Below, in pieces: positions 28,741-40,304 of a stretch of DNA of 64,000 bases. The notes below the pieces were generated by a model. The model was not told the DNA's origin. It ran no database searches and worked only from the letters and a program-made list of their open reading frames with translations. Within the stretch, counting starts at the first letter, position 1; each line of letters begins with the position of its first letter. Source of the stretch: Spirodela intermedia (taxonomy: Eukaryota; Streptophyta; Magnoliopsida; Alismatales; Araceae); NCBI GenBank assembly GCA_902729315.2, contig LR746264.1:10571878-10635877 (forward strand), in the 5' to 3' direction. Made by a program: the position numbers and the translations under genes.

Positions 28741-30125
28741 TCACCCGGGGACGTTGAAGTGGAAGAGCCAGGAGATGAACAAAGCGAGCACCATGCAGGC
28801 GAGGAGGAAGTTGAGGAGGCGGTGGCCATGCCAGAAGCTCCGCCGGGCTTCAGTGGGGAAAGCCGGCGGGGTGGCGGCGCTGGTTTCGTTCCAGTGGTCG
28901 ATGAACTCGGTCTCCCCCGTTCCGGCAACATTCTTCGCCACCGAACCGCAGACCTCACAAACTCTGGGGAAAAAAATTGAAGAAAATCAAGACTTGAGGA
29001 AATTGCCAGAAAACGAGGCAGGGAGGGGAACCCAGATCCAGTTGATACAGCCCATTTATAGGCCGAACTGGAACAGGATCGTCACCATCCTCGAGCCCAA
29101 TCGCGGAAAAGCTGGTCGTAAAGGGTCGAGGGAAAAGTGATGCCCCCAGACGAAGCCCCACAGGTTGATCTTTGAAAGTGATGAGAAATCTTCTATCGGA
29201 TAATTTGACATTACAGCATTCATGATGAGGACAAGAACAGATCATGGCGTTTGATTCAACAACGTATTGTCCTTAATCGGATGAAAGAAAGCGTCGTCAA
29301 GCCTGCGAGAGGAAAGGGACCCACTTGATTTCCAGTTTCTATCTAGAGTATAGTAATGGGATTGAACTAAATCAAAGCCTTTTTCTTTTTCTGGTTCCTT
29401 TCCTTCATAGCTTTCGGGCGATGCTTCTTGTTCGAGTTTGGGGGCAAATCCTACATTCCGAAGGCAAGTTTTTCAGGTTTGTCCAGCGTTCTCTGAGGTT
29501 CTTCCCCTAGAGAATGTGGAAACAGAAAACGACAGAGGATCCGACTAAGATCATAAGGAAATGTTTCTACATCTAACCCACTGGTTCGCTCAAAAGCAGG
29601 GAAGAAGCAGTAGAAAAGGTGAACAGGAACCATCGAGTTTGATCCCAAGAAAATGTGAGCTGAGAAGCGTCACCTGTTTCCTTTGATCTTGAACCAGGTC
29701 TCTGCGCACTGCCTGTGAGCCGCAGCCAGATCGTCCTTACATGAACAGCCCAATTCGATGGCGATCCCCGATTCCTGAACGCTGCCCGACAGGCTCAGGT
29801 GACAAATCCGGCAATCCTTGTCGACTTTGGCGATCTTCGTCTCAGAATCTGCAGCCCCCCCGTCCTCCAAGTCGATTTCAGAAGAGCAGTTCGAGCCCCT
29901 GCAGGGTTCCAGGGCTCCGCTGACCTGGTGATCGGATGTGGATGCATTGGAAAGCCGGAGATCGTCGAACGAAGAACCGGTGCGGCGTGAATGGTAAGCA
30001 GAGTGCCATGACTGGTCCTCTGCGTCCGAGAAACAGTCGCTGCCGTCGCTGCCGTCGGGCTGAGGAGGATGGCAAGCTCCAGATTCGACGTCTCCCTCCA
30101 GAGGCTTCCCCTCTTTCGTCGCCAT
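28741..30125 (-). CDS. RING-CH (RINGv) membrane protein, probable E3 ligase
   Basis: Two exons on the minus strand, 30125-29674 and 28963-28741, joined AACAG|gt...cccag|A in phase 2, give 224 residues. The start MATKEGKPLEGDVESG is the first good ATG; the frame is open upstream to 30185. The N-terminal 120 residues are acidic and serine-rich. The RING-CH finger reads CRICHL, LGCSCKDDLAAAHRQCAETW and VCEVCG, so the C4HC3 ligand set (CxxC, CxC, HxxC, CxxC) is complete and spans the intron. One hydrophobic segment near the C-terminus (LLNFLLACMVLALFISWLF) is a likely membrane anchor. MARCH-type proteins of this plan ubiquitinate membrane substrates with an E2; the substrate is unknown. The 710-bp intron is unremarkable. 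Confidence 0.92.
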
Positions 30126-30891
30126 CTCCCAAAACTGAAGAACCCAGATGTTCCAGGGAAGACCTCCGAGATTGCAGAAAAACACTCAAAAGAAGATCTG
30201 CGAACAAACACCTCAAAGAGTTCGTTCACCGGAAGAAGGATTCGATGATTCTACAAGTTTAGAACCGGAAGCATTCGCGGCTCCCCAGGGCCTGGTCTGC
30301 GAGCAGAATGCGATCAGTTTGAAGAATATCCCCCGATTCGAGTCGAGCATTGCAGGAGAAACATCGGAAATCTAAAACCCGGAATCCCTCGAAGTGCCCC
30401 ACGGCGCCATTACCGTCGGCCTCTGCGGCTCAAACCACCCTAGGCAAAACCAAAATCGCCGGCGAAACCCCGAAATCCATCCATGACAGAGCACGACCAG
30501 ACTGTGATCTTCGGCGAGAGGGCGGTTCCATCAACCCTCGGCGGGGGCCGCAGGGAGGCCATGGAAGGGCTCCGAAGGCCGACCAATGTAAGAACCCGAC
30601 AGCAGGGCAGGCTGGGAAGAAAGGAGGCGCATCGCCAACCGAGTATCAGTCACTCCTCTGAAAAAGCTGCGGAACTAAGGAAAAGCGGCGAGAGGCATCG
30701 TCGCCGTTAAAGCTACTCCCACCACCTCGCCAGCACCATTAGAAGCCACCGACGGGAAGGAAATCCCCAAGCTTGCCCTTCCGCCACTTCCAGCTCACCC
30801 TTCTACCTTGACCCTCCTGTTTTTTATGCGCCTCCAGCCTCTCTCTCTCTCTCTGCGAGTCCGAGAGGTAAGCAATGCGGCGTCTGTACGC

Positions 30892-30893
<2 letters not shown>

Positions 30894-30923
<30 letters not shown>
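30894..30923. repeat. (GA)15 microsatellite
   Basis: Uninterrupted GA run about 0.8 kb upstream of the RING-CH start codon. Confidence 0.93.
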
Positions 30924-30926
<3 letters not shown>

Positions 30927-31390
30927 TACCTGTCCATGCGATTCTGAGGAGACGCCAGGGGCTTAATGATAGCAGGAGAAATTACGCTTTTCATTAATTA
31001 GGCATTTAACTCCATTTAATACCGTCTTAAACGGATATCAGAGGGAGCCGGAGCAACTTGTGAGGTGTTTACGCAAATATATGTAAATTTGGGTATATTG
31101 AAAACTTAGAAGGAGCGAGGAGAGAGAATCGAGAGGATGTTTTGTGCTATTGGGCTGCGTGCAACGGCTCCACATTATTCGTTCGGTTGTCGGCCCGTCA
31201 AAATCGATGGGGACCAGATGATTCTTCAATCCTGACCGTCCGGTCCACACCGAAAGGCCGGTCGCTGCCCCTCGCAGTCGAATTCCCCGATCATCGACCG
31301 TCCACTTTGACAATGAAAGCAAACTTCCGCCGTCCGGTGTCCCGATCTGTGGATTCCTCACGAATCTCGTCACCGACATCCTGTTTCTGA

Positions 31391-31419
31391 GAAATTTCCA
31401 GAAATTTCCAGAAACTTCC
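31391..31419. promoter_or_regulatory. Six-unit heat-shock element (HSE)
   Basis: Three tandem 10-mers (GAAATTTCCA, GAAATTTCCA, GAAACTTCC) form six perfectly alternating GAA/TTC units, each with 2-bp spacing. This matches the HSF-trimer binding consensus nGAAnnTTCn. The nearest start codons are the RING-CH gene at 30125 (about 1.27 kb away) and nothing recognisable to the right. Confidence 0.7.
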
Positions 31420-32199
31420 TCGTCGACTGCATTAAAAAAGCATATATTAATCAAATTAATTTTTATTATTTTATGTAAAAAATGTAATAACCTCTAGAGG
31501 GGAAAAATAACCTGTTGAGGTCCATCCGTTGGACGGACGAGATGGCCTCAAGCGAATGCTGTTAATCACGGACGCTTCTGGGGGAGGTCCCCGTGATCCC
31601 AGGAGAGCAGCTGTTCGGGTCAAGATCGATGTCCGTGACGAGGAGGGAGAAAATTGTCCCTTTATAAGGAGTGTATTTTATTTTCATTTAAAATGCCACG
31701 ATTAAACCAGAGTTCTGTTAAACATATACGCTATGAGCCCATATACGTTATGGGCCGGCCCAGCCCAGCCCAGATCGCCTGTAGCTCCTCCATACAGAAC
31801 GTAGCAGAAGAGAACAAAATGACAGAACCTGGGTTACCCTTATTCTCCCCACCATTCTCTCTGACGTCTGAAGATCACAGAGAGGAGGTAGAGAAGCTGC
31901 ACCCACAACCCGGGGAGTCTTCGTCCAGAGCTCCTACTAATCTCCAGTATTAATTACCACCTAATCAAACTCCCCAGCCGAACTGAAGGCAGCCTTCGCT
32001 TCCAAAATTGGCTAAATCAGTCCGCCGGCTGGAGAGGGCCGTCTGAGGCGAACCAAAACAGAAAGAAACGTTGACTTCGACGAAGTTGAACCCACCATCA
32101 ACACAACTATGCACAATTCGACCGCCGGCTTGTTCTTCAGTGATCAGAAGTCAAACCCACAAGACCTCAGGCTGGATCTTGGATTCAGCGGCGATGGTT

Positions 32200-34208
32200 T
32201 CATCTAGGAATTTGATTCCAGAGCCTGGGCATCACCTCGGCGGTATACCCGCTCCTCATGCATGCTGCATTGTTCAAGTCTCTAGCTATGGACGCCACTT
32301 CCAGGCCGGGAACTGCAATCTCCTCGGCATATTCAACAAACTCTGGGCCCAGCAAGTTGCTCCCAGGGGCAATCCCCTCTCCGGGGCAGCAGCAACCATG
32401 CCCACAACAAGCCGGCACCTGACCAGCCTCATTGAACGTCCTACAGGACTCAGCTTCCGGCCGGGAGGACCTCAGGGGCCGACTGCTGGTGGGGGGCGCA
32501 TACGGGCTGAAGGCGCTCACCCTCGCAATGGGACGGAACAGGATGGATCGCTCCTTCTCTCTGCTAGGGGAATGGTTGTCGATAACTTGGCCCTTGTCTT
32601 CCGACTGATCGCAAGACCTGAAAGAGCTCGCCTCACCGAACGATAAGCCATCCTCTGATGAGACCCTCACCTCCTCCAGGGCGGCATCCCTGGGCTTACC
32701 AGCCTCGACACACCGCCGCTTCAGGGTGGAGTTCCAGTGGTTCTTTATTGCGTTGTCCGTTCTCCCTTCCAGTAGCCGCGCAATGGAGGCCCATTTGTTC
32801 CCATGGATGGCGTGGGCGGCCACGATGATCCGGTCCTCCTCGTCTGCAGGAAAGAGAGAGGAAGATTTTGCAGAATTTCAGACCAGAGGGTCGTTATATT
32901 GCATGTAATCTAAAAAGCAGCTCAGCCTTAACGTCGTGAGCTAATGATCACACCAAGTGAAGGATTTCAAGAGTTCAAAAGGGCTGATTCCTTGTCTGAC
33001 CCAAGCTTACATAGTTGATAGCTAAAGTTTTTGATTTATGATTAGTGATACCATCTGATCCGATTCAGTCCCGAGGAACTTATAACTAGAGAATTTACAG
33101 GGAGAGGAAAAAATTAAAATAAAATTTCAGATGAGAAAGTTGCCATAAATTAATAATAGGGCAAGAATGAGTAAAATACGGTTCCGAGACAACTACATGA
33201 TCATATGACGTATGCCAAAAGGAATCAAAAGAATTATTGCCCATATGTGGCTCAAAAAAGATTATTAAAATTATTATATCTGGAAGCGGTGAGGATGATA
33301 TCCCCGGTATTTACAGTAGAATTCCCTCTATTGATGCCATGGAGGACGAAGGAGATGAAAAAATATTGATTTATGATTATACGAAGATAGTTTTTTGCCT
33401 CCTAAAAAGATATAGTGATTATATGATCTTCCTGCCACGGAGGACTTCTCCATAGAACCAGACTTTGCACGGAATCACTCCGAAACACAGAACACCAAGA
33501 CTCATAACACAGAAGTCAGAGTCTGGCTCGACAACAACTAGAATCACAAGAAGTCACAAAACTTCATTTCAAATCAAAGTACGTCTAAAACCCTAATGTG
33601 GGTTTCTTGCAAATTCCACACAGTCCAGCACCATTTTCGCATGGAGAAGAAGGTGAATCAACAACCATACTCCACGAGATATCCTCAATCAAGGAAGATG
33701 ACCGCAAACTTATGAACCCCCTGATTTTCCCACTGCTTCCCGTTCGTCTGGCCTCAAATCACGGAGGGAACAGGGATCCAGTGAGTGATGCAAAAGCTTA
33801 AACCAGATGAAAAATGAGTAGCCATTCACAGGAAATACCAAATGGGGTTCTGGAGAAAATACCAGTGAATGGCTGGCGCTTGACAGTGGGGTCGAGCTGG
33901 TTGCACCACCGCAGCCGACACGATTTCCCAGTGCGCCCAGGGATGCCCCTGGCTATGAGGCTCCAATTCCTGGCGCCAAACTTGCTCACGAGGCGGCTCA
34001 GGATGACGTCCTCCTCTGGCGACCACGGCCCCTTCACCCTGTCCTCCCCCAATCCCCCGCAGCTTCCCAGGGCTTCTCCGTCCTCTGCCGCAGTAGAAGA
34101 AGCACAGGAAACACCGGCTGTCGCAGCTTCGCCGCCCTCCCCCCCCTTCCCCAAGAACCCCAGAGGCGAGCCGATGGGTTCCTCCTCGATGCCAGCAACC
34201 GCCGCCAT
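32200..34208 (-). CDS. R2R3-MYB transcription factor, MYB1/25/109-like
   Basis: Two exons on the minus strand, 34208-33863 and 32843-32200, joined CACTG|gt...tgcag|AC in phase 1, give 329 residues. R2 (about 58-108) reads [20 protein letters not shown] then [20 protein letters not shown], and R3 (about 110-160) reads [20 protein letters not shown] then [12 protein letters not shown]. The tryptophan spacing is intact. The first R3 tryptophan is replaced by a non-Trp hydrophobic residue (PFTDEED), as is normal in plants. The [14 protein letters not shown] linker points to the MYB1/MYB25/MYB109 group rather than the MYB44 group. The N-terminal leader is Gly/Ala/Glu-rich and the C-terminus is non-conserved. 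The single intron (1,019 bp) splits R3 after PFT; a short open frame within it is not coding. Target genes cannot be read from the sequence. Confidence 0.93.
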
Positions 34209-34603
34209 GTGCGTCCCCTCACCGTCCTCTCTCTCTCTCTCTCTCCTCTCTCACCCCCCAAGTTTTCAGTTTGGCGGTCCTTCCTCTCCCCGGTGTTCTC
34301 TCTCCACACTTTCTCCTACCCGCCTAACGGCAGGTGGCCCCTCAAAAAAAAACTCCGTAGGGCAAATGTTCCAGAAACGTCGTTATTTCCGTTAAACGCT
34401 CTCTTCTTTTCTGCAATGACGAATGGATCCCCAAACCCACTTCCCAAGTTGGCCCACAAATTTAGGGCTTCTAGGTGGAAACTTTGATGGGTCCGCCTAC
34501 AGATTTCCTCCAGCCCATTGGACTACCGCGCAGGAGAACGGACTTATCTAGTCTGGTGTCGGGCCAGGTTTTTTAGTGGGCCTAAATTTCCCCGCGCCCA
34601 GAG

Positions 34604-34605
<2 letters not shown>

Positions 34606-34641
<36 letters not shown>
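34606..34641. repeat. (CT)18 microsatellite
   Basis: Uninterrupted CT run upstream of the MYB gene. Confidence 0.93.
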
Positions 34642-34643
<2 letters not shown>

Positions 34644-34750
34644 CCACTCTTTCCCCCTCCCCGAATGGCCCGTCTAAACTTGGGTTCAAGAGGGGCATAA
34701 CATGATTTAATGGGCTTTGATCTCGATCTGGCAGTGTGGGTTCTTCCAGC

Positions 34751-34751
<1 letters not shown>

Positions 34752-34787
<36 letters not shown>

Positions 34788-34918
34788 CTTATAGGCTAGA
34801 ACGGAAAGCTCGGAGACGAACACCGGCCGCCCAACTGAGATGAGGGAGAGAGAGCGGGAAAGAAGCTACAGCTAAAGGCTCGGAGACCATGAACACCGGG
34901 CGTATAGCTGAGGTGTGC

Positions 34919-34956
<38 letters not shown>

Positions 34957-35005
34957 TACTACAGCTAAAGGCTCGGAGACCACGAACACCGGGCGTATAG
35001 CTGAG

Positions 35006-35099
<94 letters not shown>

Positions 35100-35150
35100 A
35101 CAGCTAAATGCTCGGAGACCACGAACACCGGGCATCCAGCTGAGGTGAGA
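34752..35150 (+). repeat. Compound minisatellite: 4 copies of a core plus (GT)n(GA)n
   Basis: A core of about 50 bp (GCTCGGAGACCACGAACACC, then GGGCGTATAGCTGAG) occurs four times, starting near 34808, 34878, 34971 and 35109. Copies 2 and 3 are followed by (GT)n then (GA)n, with the longest tract at 35009-35097. Copies 2-4 are nearly identical and copy 1 is diverged. Confidence 0.9.
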
Positions 35151-36110
35151 GAGAGGGGCAGGTTTGAACGACGAACGATGGTCGTCCGTCAGTGGTTCCC
35201 TCAGATCGGTCTGCCATTTTCTACGCTCAACTGGTTCTTGCAGATGGTGGCCTCGAATCCAAGAGTACTCGCGTCCTTAGATTCGGTATAACATGGAGGG
35301 CCCGCGAAACTGGGAGATCGTTCCGTCAACGGTCGTCATTGAATTTATTGGGATTAATTCGTCCGAGTCGCCGCCCCAACCGTGCACGTTTATGACTGGG
35401 GGGCGGATCACGTGGTCTTCCCCCGGATGCGCAACTTACGTTTCCGCAACACACGTTACGACAGTCAATTCTCAGTAGTAATTACCGCGGTGTTAAGGTC
35501 AACCTCAGTGTTGATAAGTGCGGCGGTCTCATATCTTGAGTAGTAATCATTGACTCATGTTAATTGTCATGGTGTTAAGCATGTGATTGCACAAATTAGA
35601 CCAGTCCTTTCGTTGACCTTTGTTCGGAGACAGATGGGACTGGTAGTTGTAGAGTCTCAAAGAAAACCGTTGAAATGGTCTGTGACCCCAATCAGACTGC
35701 TCTCCTCATCACAGAGAGACTGAGACAGATAGATAGATGGAGAGCGAGAGAGAGAGATTGGTTTTCGGACCGTGAACGATAAGGGCCGAGGCGGAAAACG
35801 ATCGGGGCGTTGAGGGGGTGCCTACATACCCGACACCTTGACTGACATTGATGAGGACAGCCGCATTTACGTATTGGAACCTTGGGAAAAGGAGACATAA
35901 TGAACGAAATCGCAAGCGAAGGTATGTCAATAGCTCGACCCTGACTCGACCCGCATATTTTTAAGGAGGACATAAAAAGACGGCCGATAGTCAATCTGCT
36001 TAGACGCTGGGTGGTCAAAGTGGGGCTCATGGGAAGCATGGCGTCCACGTTGACACAAGAGTGCAGGTGCGCCGCAAGCAGTAGGAATTACTTCCATTTA
36101 ATCCATCCCA

Positions 36111-36117
36111 ACCAACC
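36111..36117 (+). promoter_or_regulatory. AC-element-like motif (ACCAACC)
   Basis: ACCAACC sits 110 bp upstream of the laccase TATA box. AC elements bind R2R3-MYBs that drive lignin genes. A single 7-mer is weak evidence. Confidence 0.35.
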
Positions 36118-36220
36118 TCGCGGTTGAGATGACGATGGTCTGTCTGGTCTCCGCAGACAGTCCAATCGACTCGGGCGGGCCACGTCGGCGTCAATGCCCG
36201 GTGGCGAGATCCACCGGGCG

Positions 36221-36227
36221 TATAAGT
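36221..36227 (+). promoter_or_regulatory. Laccase TATA box (TATAAGT)
   Basis: TATAAGTAACCC lies 83 bp upstream of the laccase ATG, a normal distance for a plant core promoter. Confidence 0.6.
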
Positions 36228-36303
36228 AACCCTCCGCTGCAGTGGCTACCCTTCTCTCCACTCCAGACTGGTTCTCCTTGTTCGTCTCCTGCAAGTCATT
36301 GCA

Positions 36304-38495
36304 ATGGCGCAGCTGGCGATCCTGTTGGCGCTCGCCCTCTCCCTCCTCTATACCTCCGCCCGCGCCGCCGTTGTCGAGCACACATTCCGGGTAATGCACG
36401 ACTCGCCCCTCCTTTGTCCGGCTGCTCCACCATAAATTGCTCATCTCCAAGCGATCGGAACTGGTCCTCCGTCCATTAATGGAGGGATACAACTCCCGGG
36501 AGATTCACCTTTGCGTCTGGTAACCCTTTTCTACTTCTGAGTTCAGGTCGGGAACCTCACTGTCCGACAGCTATGCGAGGAAAGAGTGGTGGTCGCCGTG
36601 AATGGGAGACTCCCGGGCCCGACGATACAGGCATACGAAGGCGACACCCTCATTGTTCACGTCCTCAACGAGTCACCTTACAACCTGACGATGCACTGGT
36701 AAGAGCCGCCCTAGAAGAGGAGAGACCGAGAGGAGATTGATCGTTTCCTCTCTTCGCAGGCATGGAGTGTTCCAGCGGCGGAGCGCGTGGGCGGACGGGC
36801 CGGCCTACGTGACGCAGTGCCCCATCCAGCCGGGGCAAAGCTACACCTACAAGTTCGATGTCGTCGGGCAGGAGGGCACGCTGTGGTGGCACGCCCACGC
36901 CTCGTGGCTGCGCGCCACAGTCTACGGTGCCCTCATCGTCCTGCCTCGCCCCGGCAGCCAACCATACCCGTTCCCTCAGCCTTACGCAGAAGTACCAATT
37001 CTACTGGGTATGGCCTCCGAGCTCGTTGCCCTCATAATGGCCAACAGTTGAACTCATAGCTTCCACCGTTTACCGCGCTGTAACTATGCTCCAGGCGAAT
37101 GGTGGAATGCCGACGTGGTGGCAGTGGAGACGACGGGCCAGGTGACTGGAGGCCTGCCCAACGTCTCCGACGCGTTCATGGTCAACGGGAAGCCCGGCGA
37201 TCGGTACCCTTGTTCCAGTCAGGGTAAGCCACTGACCCTCTGATCCATTTTTCACCTCACGTTGGCTGAGGCGGTGGATAAATCTCACCACGTGCCAGCG
37301 CCTTCAAATCTGCAGACATGTACACACTGACGGTGGTGCCCGGGAAGGCATTCTTGCTCCGGATCATCAATGCTGCTCTGAATAACCAGCTCTTCTTCAA
37401 GATCGCCGGCCACAGCCTCACGGTGGTCGCCGTCGACGCCAATTACGTCAACCCTTACCGCGCCGACGTCGTGGTGATTGCCTCGGGTCAGACCGTCGAC
37501 GCCCTCCTCGTGGCCGACGCGGCGCCGGGGAGCTACTACATGGCGGCGCTTCCGTACGTCAGCACTGAAGGAGTGGAGTTCGACGCCACAATCGCCACGG
37601 GAGTCGTCAAGTACGAGTCAACGCTGCCGTCTCTGAAACCGGTGATGCCGGCCCTTCCGTTCTTCAATGAGACCGCCACCGCTTACCGCTTCTACAGCAG
37701 CCTGACGGGGCTGCGGCGGCGGGGTTCTCCGGCGGTCCCGTTGACCGTCGACGAAAAGATGTTCATAGCCTTCGGGCTAGGCCTCATCCAGTGCCCGGAC
37801 GCCGCCCCCTGCAACGGCGCGCTCGGTGAGAGACTTGCCGGCAGCATGAACAACATCTCCTTCCAGCTGCCTTCGGAGATGTCGCTGCTGGAGGCGAGCT
37901 ACCACGGCGTGAAGGGCGTCTACACCCCGGACTTCCCCAACCGTCCGCCCAGGGAGTTCGACTATGCAAACCCCGACTTCACCTACGACTTCGGCCTCGT
38001 GCAGACGGCGTGGGGAACGAGGGTGAAGAGGGTGAAGTACAACGCGACGGTGGAGGTCGTCCTGCAGAAGACCTCGCTGCTGGCGCTGCAGAGCCACCCC
38101 ATTCACCTCCACGGCTTCGACTTCTTCGTGTTGGCCCAGGGATTCGGCACGTACAACGCCACCGCGGCGGAGAAGAAGTTCAATCTGGTGAACCCTCAGG
38201 TGAGGAACACCATCTCGGTACCCACCGGCGGCTGGGCCGTCATCCGATTCGTCGCCGACAACCCCGGTGAGACACAAGACCTTGTGAAAACATTTTAATG
38301 ACAGGAACTGAACTGCGAGTATTTATCTTATTTCTTCTGATCTGCTGACGCTGGAACTGGGCAGGGATCTGGCTGATGCACTGCCATCTGGACATCCACT
38401 CCTCTTGGGGGATGGCGATGGCGTTCGAAGTGGAGGACGGCCCGACGCCTTCTGCTCGGCTCCACCCCCCACCTCCCGACCTCCCCCGCTGCTGA
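36304..38495 (+). CDS. LAC: Laccase (multicopper oxidase)
   Basis: Secreted p-diphenol:O2 oxidoreductase. Plant members polymerise monolignols in the cell wall. Six exons: 36304-36390, 36547-36698, 36760-37007, 37095-37223, 37316-38266 and 38365-38495. Phases close to 536 residues. The signal peptide is about residues 1-21 ([20 protein letters not shown]). All four copper-ligand motifs are present: HWHGVFQ (about 79), WWHAHASW (about 121), HPIHLHG (about 465) and [12 protein letters not shown] (about 527). The methionine at the axial position of type-1 copper is typical of laccases. The ending [11 protein letters not shown] is the usual family terminus. There are several N-glycosylation sequons (NLT, NES, NVS, NET, NAT). 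A probable miR397 target lies in exon 5. Nothing is broken. Confidence 0.97.
37365..37385 (+). promoter_or_regulatory. Candidate miR397 target site in laccase mRNA
   Basis: Over 21 bases the exon 5 segment encoding IINAALNN matches the complement of miR397 (UCAUUGAGUGCAGCGUUGAU core, from memory) except at about four positions, one of which can be a G:U pair. Many plant laccase mRNAs are cut by miR397 at this same conserved segment. Confidence 0.5.
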
Positions 38496-39853
38496 AACCA
38501 CTACAAGACCAGTGTTGACCATACTTTTGTTCCCGTCAGTAGGGATCAGAGCTTTACCTATCGGCTTCGTTCAGAGAGATAAAGAGATAGAGAGATGATG
38601 TGAAGTTATAAATAGGTTAATGTTGACTTTACTAAGTGTTGTATGTGTTAGCGGCATAACGAGGCCTATCAAAGCTCTTTTATTGTGCTTGGGCCCACCC
38701 TCCAGGCAGCCCATTAACAGGGAAAATTAATCCGGCCCACCAACTCCAACAGTTCTCTCGTAGTGGGCTGTATCCAAGGTGACCTTTAAAGGCATGGCCC
38801 AACTAGTTCCAATAGCTCTCTCTAACGAAGCTCGGGGAGGCGGCTAACAGAAGTCTCGTCTGCAGACCGCCCATAATGGAGAGTAATGAGTTATCTGCCT
38901 GACCGGCCCGAAAAAATAAGAAGCTGACGTAGACAAGCCCTCCCCCCTCTAACACGGCCAAGCGGGCCCAACAACACTTTGGAACTTGTTGGGCTCGCGG
39001 CCCATGGCATTTCTGGGATCCAAATGCCCCCATCACTTTCCACTCGGCAGCCCACCTACTATTGTGATAGCCCAATAAAATATAACCCCGGTCGCCTGTT
39101 TCCTTCGTAGGCATCATGCCGTGACCCCCGGCTGTTAGACCAAGTAGCTACAAGAGACAAATCTCAAATTCGGACCCGCCGCCACACCGATCTCTGCAAC
39201 CTCCCTCACATAATCCGAGGGGGTAATTAAATAAATAGAAGGCCCATGGCCTCCGCATGTTATCAGCACCGGTCTGAGCAATGTTCTCTGCTTCCTACGG
39301 AGGAAACGAGCGGATAACTCAGGCGAGCTGCGCCTCTCTCTCTCTCTCTCTCCTTACCTTCTCCGCAGGGCGAGACTCTCCGAGAAAGAGCTCATGGGTC
39401 ATTCGTAGCCATGAAGAACGAGAGGACGCCGGGCAATGCCTCAATTTACTATTATTATTCGTTGGAGGGTTATCAGAGAACCTGAAGGAACAAAATTAGA
39501 ATATCTTACTCTAAAGATCCCTTCTCGCTCTGAGCCGTCCTTTCTTCTTCATTGCAGCCGACGCCTGGTGGGACGGAGAGGCGAGGATGATCCAAATCCT
39601 TTGATGGCAGTAGAGCGGGGCCTATATGTGTTCTGTAAATGGACGACATAATATCAAACAAAAGCGAAGATACCCACAGCAGGGTGAAACTGGAGAGGGA
39701 AGGGGGTGTGTTGTCCTCCTTTGAGAATCTACTGATTCTGCAGCTGCGGTAAACAGGGCCTTAGGTGCCCTAGGACCCATTTTCAGAGACTTATCAACAA
39801 CTGTGCTCTTAGGCCACTATGCAAGTTGACCTTCTAAGAGATATATAGATAAG

Positions 39854-39855
<2 letters not shown>

Positions 39856-39910
<55 letters not shown>
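39856..39910. repeat. (GA)27 microsatellite
   Basis: One of the longest pure GA runs in the window, read directly. Confidence 0.95.
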
Positions 39911-39912
<2 letters not shown>

Positions 39913-40304
39913 TGAGAATGCGCCGGTGATATGCCTGCAAGCCATTCGACTGCGAGGTTTTCCCTCTCTTCCTCATGTGAGAACCTCCTGCGGGCGAAGG
40001 AGAAATAAAAGATCATGAGCAAGGCCGGAAGGTGCACATGGGGTAGGGTCCATCGCAGAGAGGGAGCCGCCACCTGGCCCGAAGCCTTCTCTAGTGCTCC
40101 ATTAGTTAGTGACAGGAGTGGGGTTGGGTCCCCAGATTCATGTCTAGAACAGGAGGAGCGCCCCCTTCCAGGGTTGTGGACCGAACAGAACTGCACCGCC
40201 GCAGAAATTTCCAGTTTGCCGATACCTGCCGTCCCTCCGACTGTACCCCCACCGCCCCAACCCCATGCACGGTGGGATAGAAATGCGAGAAGCCGCGGGG
40301 TACT

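Larger units (their letters stand above)
30126..32199. other. Intergenic region between RING-CH gene and MYB 3' end
   Basis: It holds the RING-CH promoter side, a (CT)n tract at 30838-30854, a (GA)15 tract at 30894-30923, a heat-shock-element array at 31391-31419 and a TATA-like TTATAA near 31662. No conserved coding sequence. The MYB 3' UTR should occupy the right end. Confidence 0.55.
34209..36303. other. Divergent promoter region between MYB and laccase, repeat-rich
   Basis: The MYB and laccase start codons face away from each other across 2.1 kb. The space holds CT tracts (34229-34245 and 34606-34641), a compound minisatellite (34752-35150) and the laccase core promoter. No gene was seen. 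Confidence 0.6.

Noticed and set aside
33237-33455. 72-codon plus frame inside the MYB intron
   Set aside because: AT-rich, antisense to the gene, no family.
34789-35128. Frames rich in Ser-Leu, Cys-Val or Thr-His repeats
   Set aside because: Translations of GT/GA microsatellites within the compound array.
39856-39910. GA arrays considered as CRISPR-like repeats
   Set aside because: Simple dinucleotide runs without spacers, in a plant nuclear genome.
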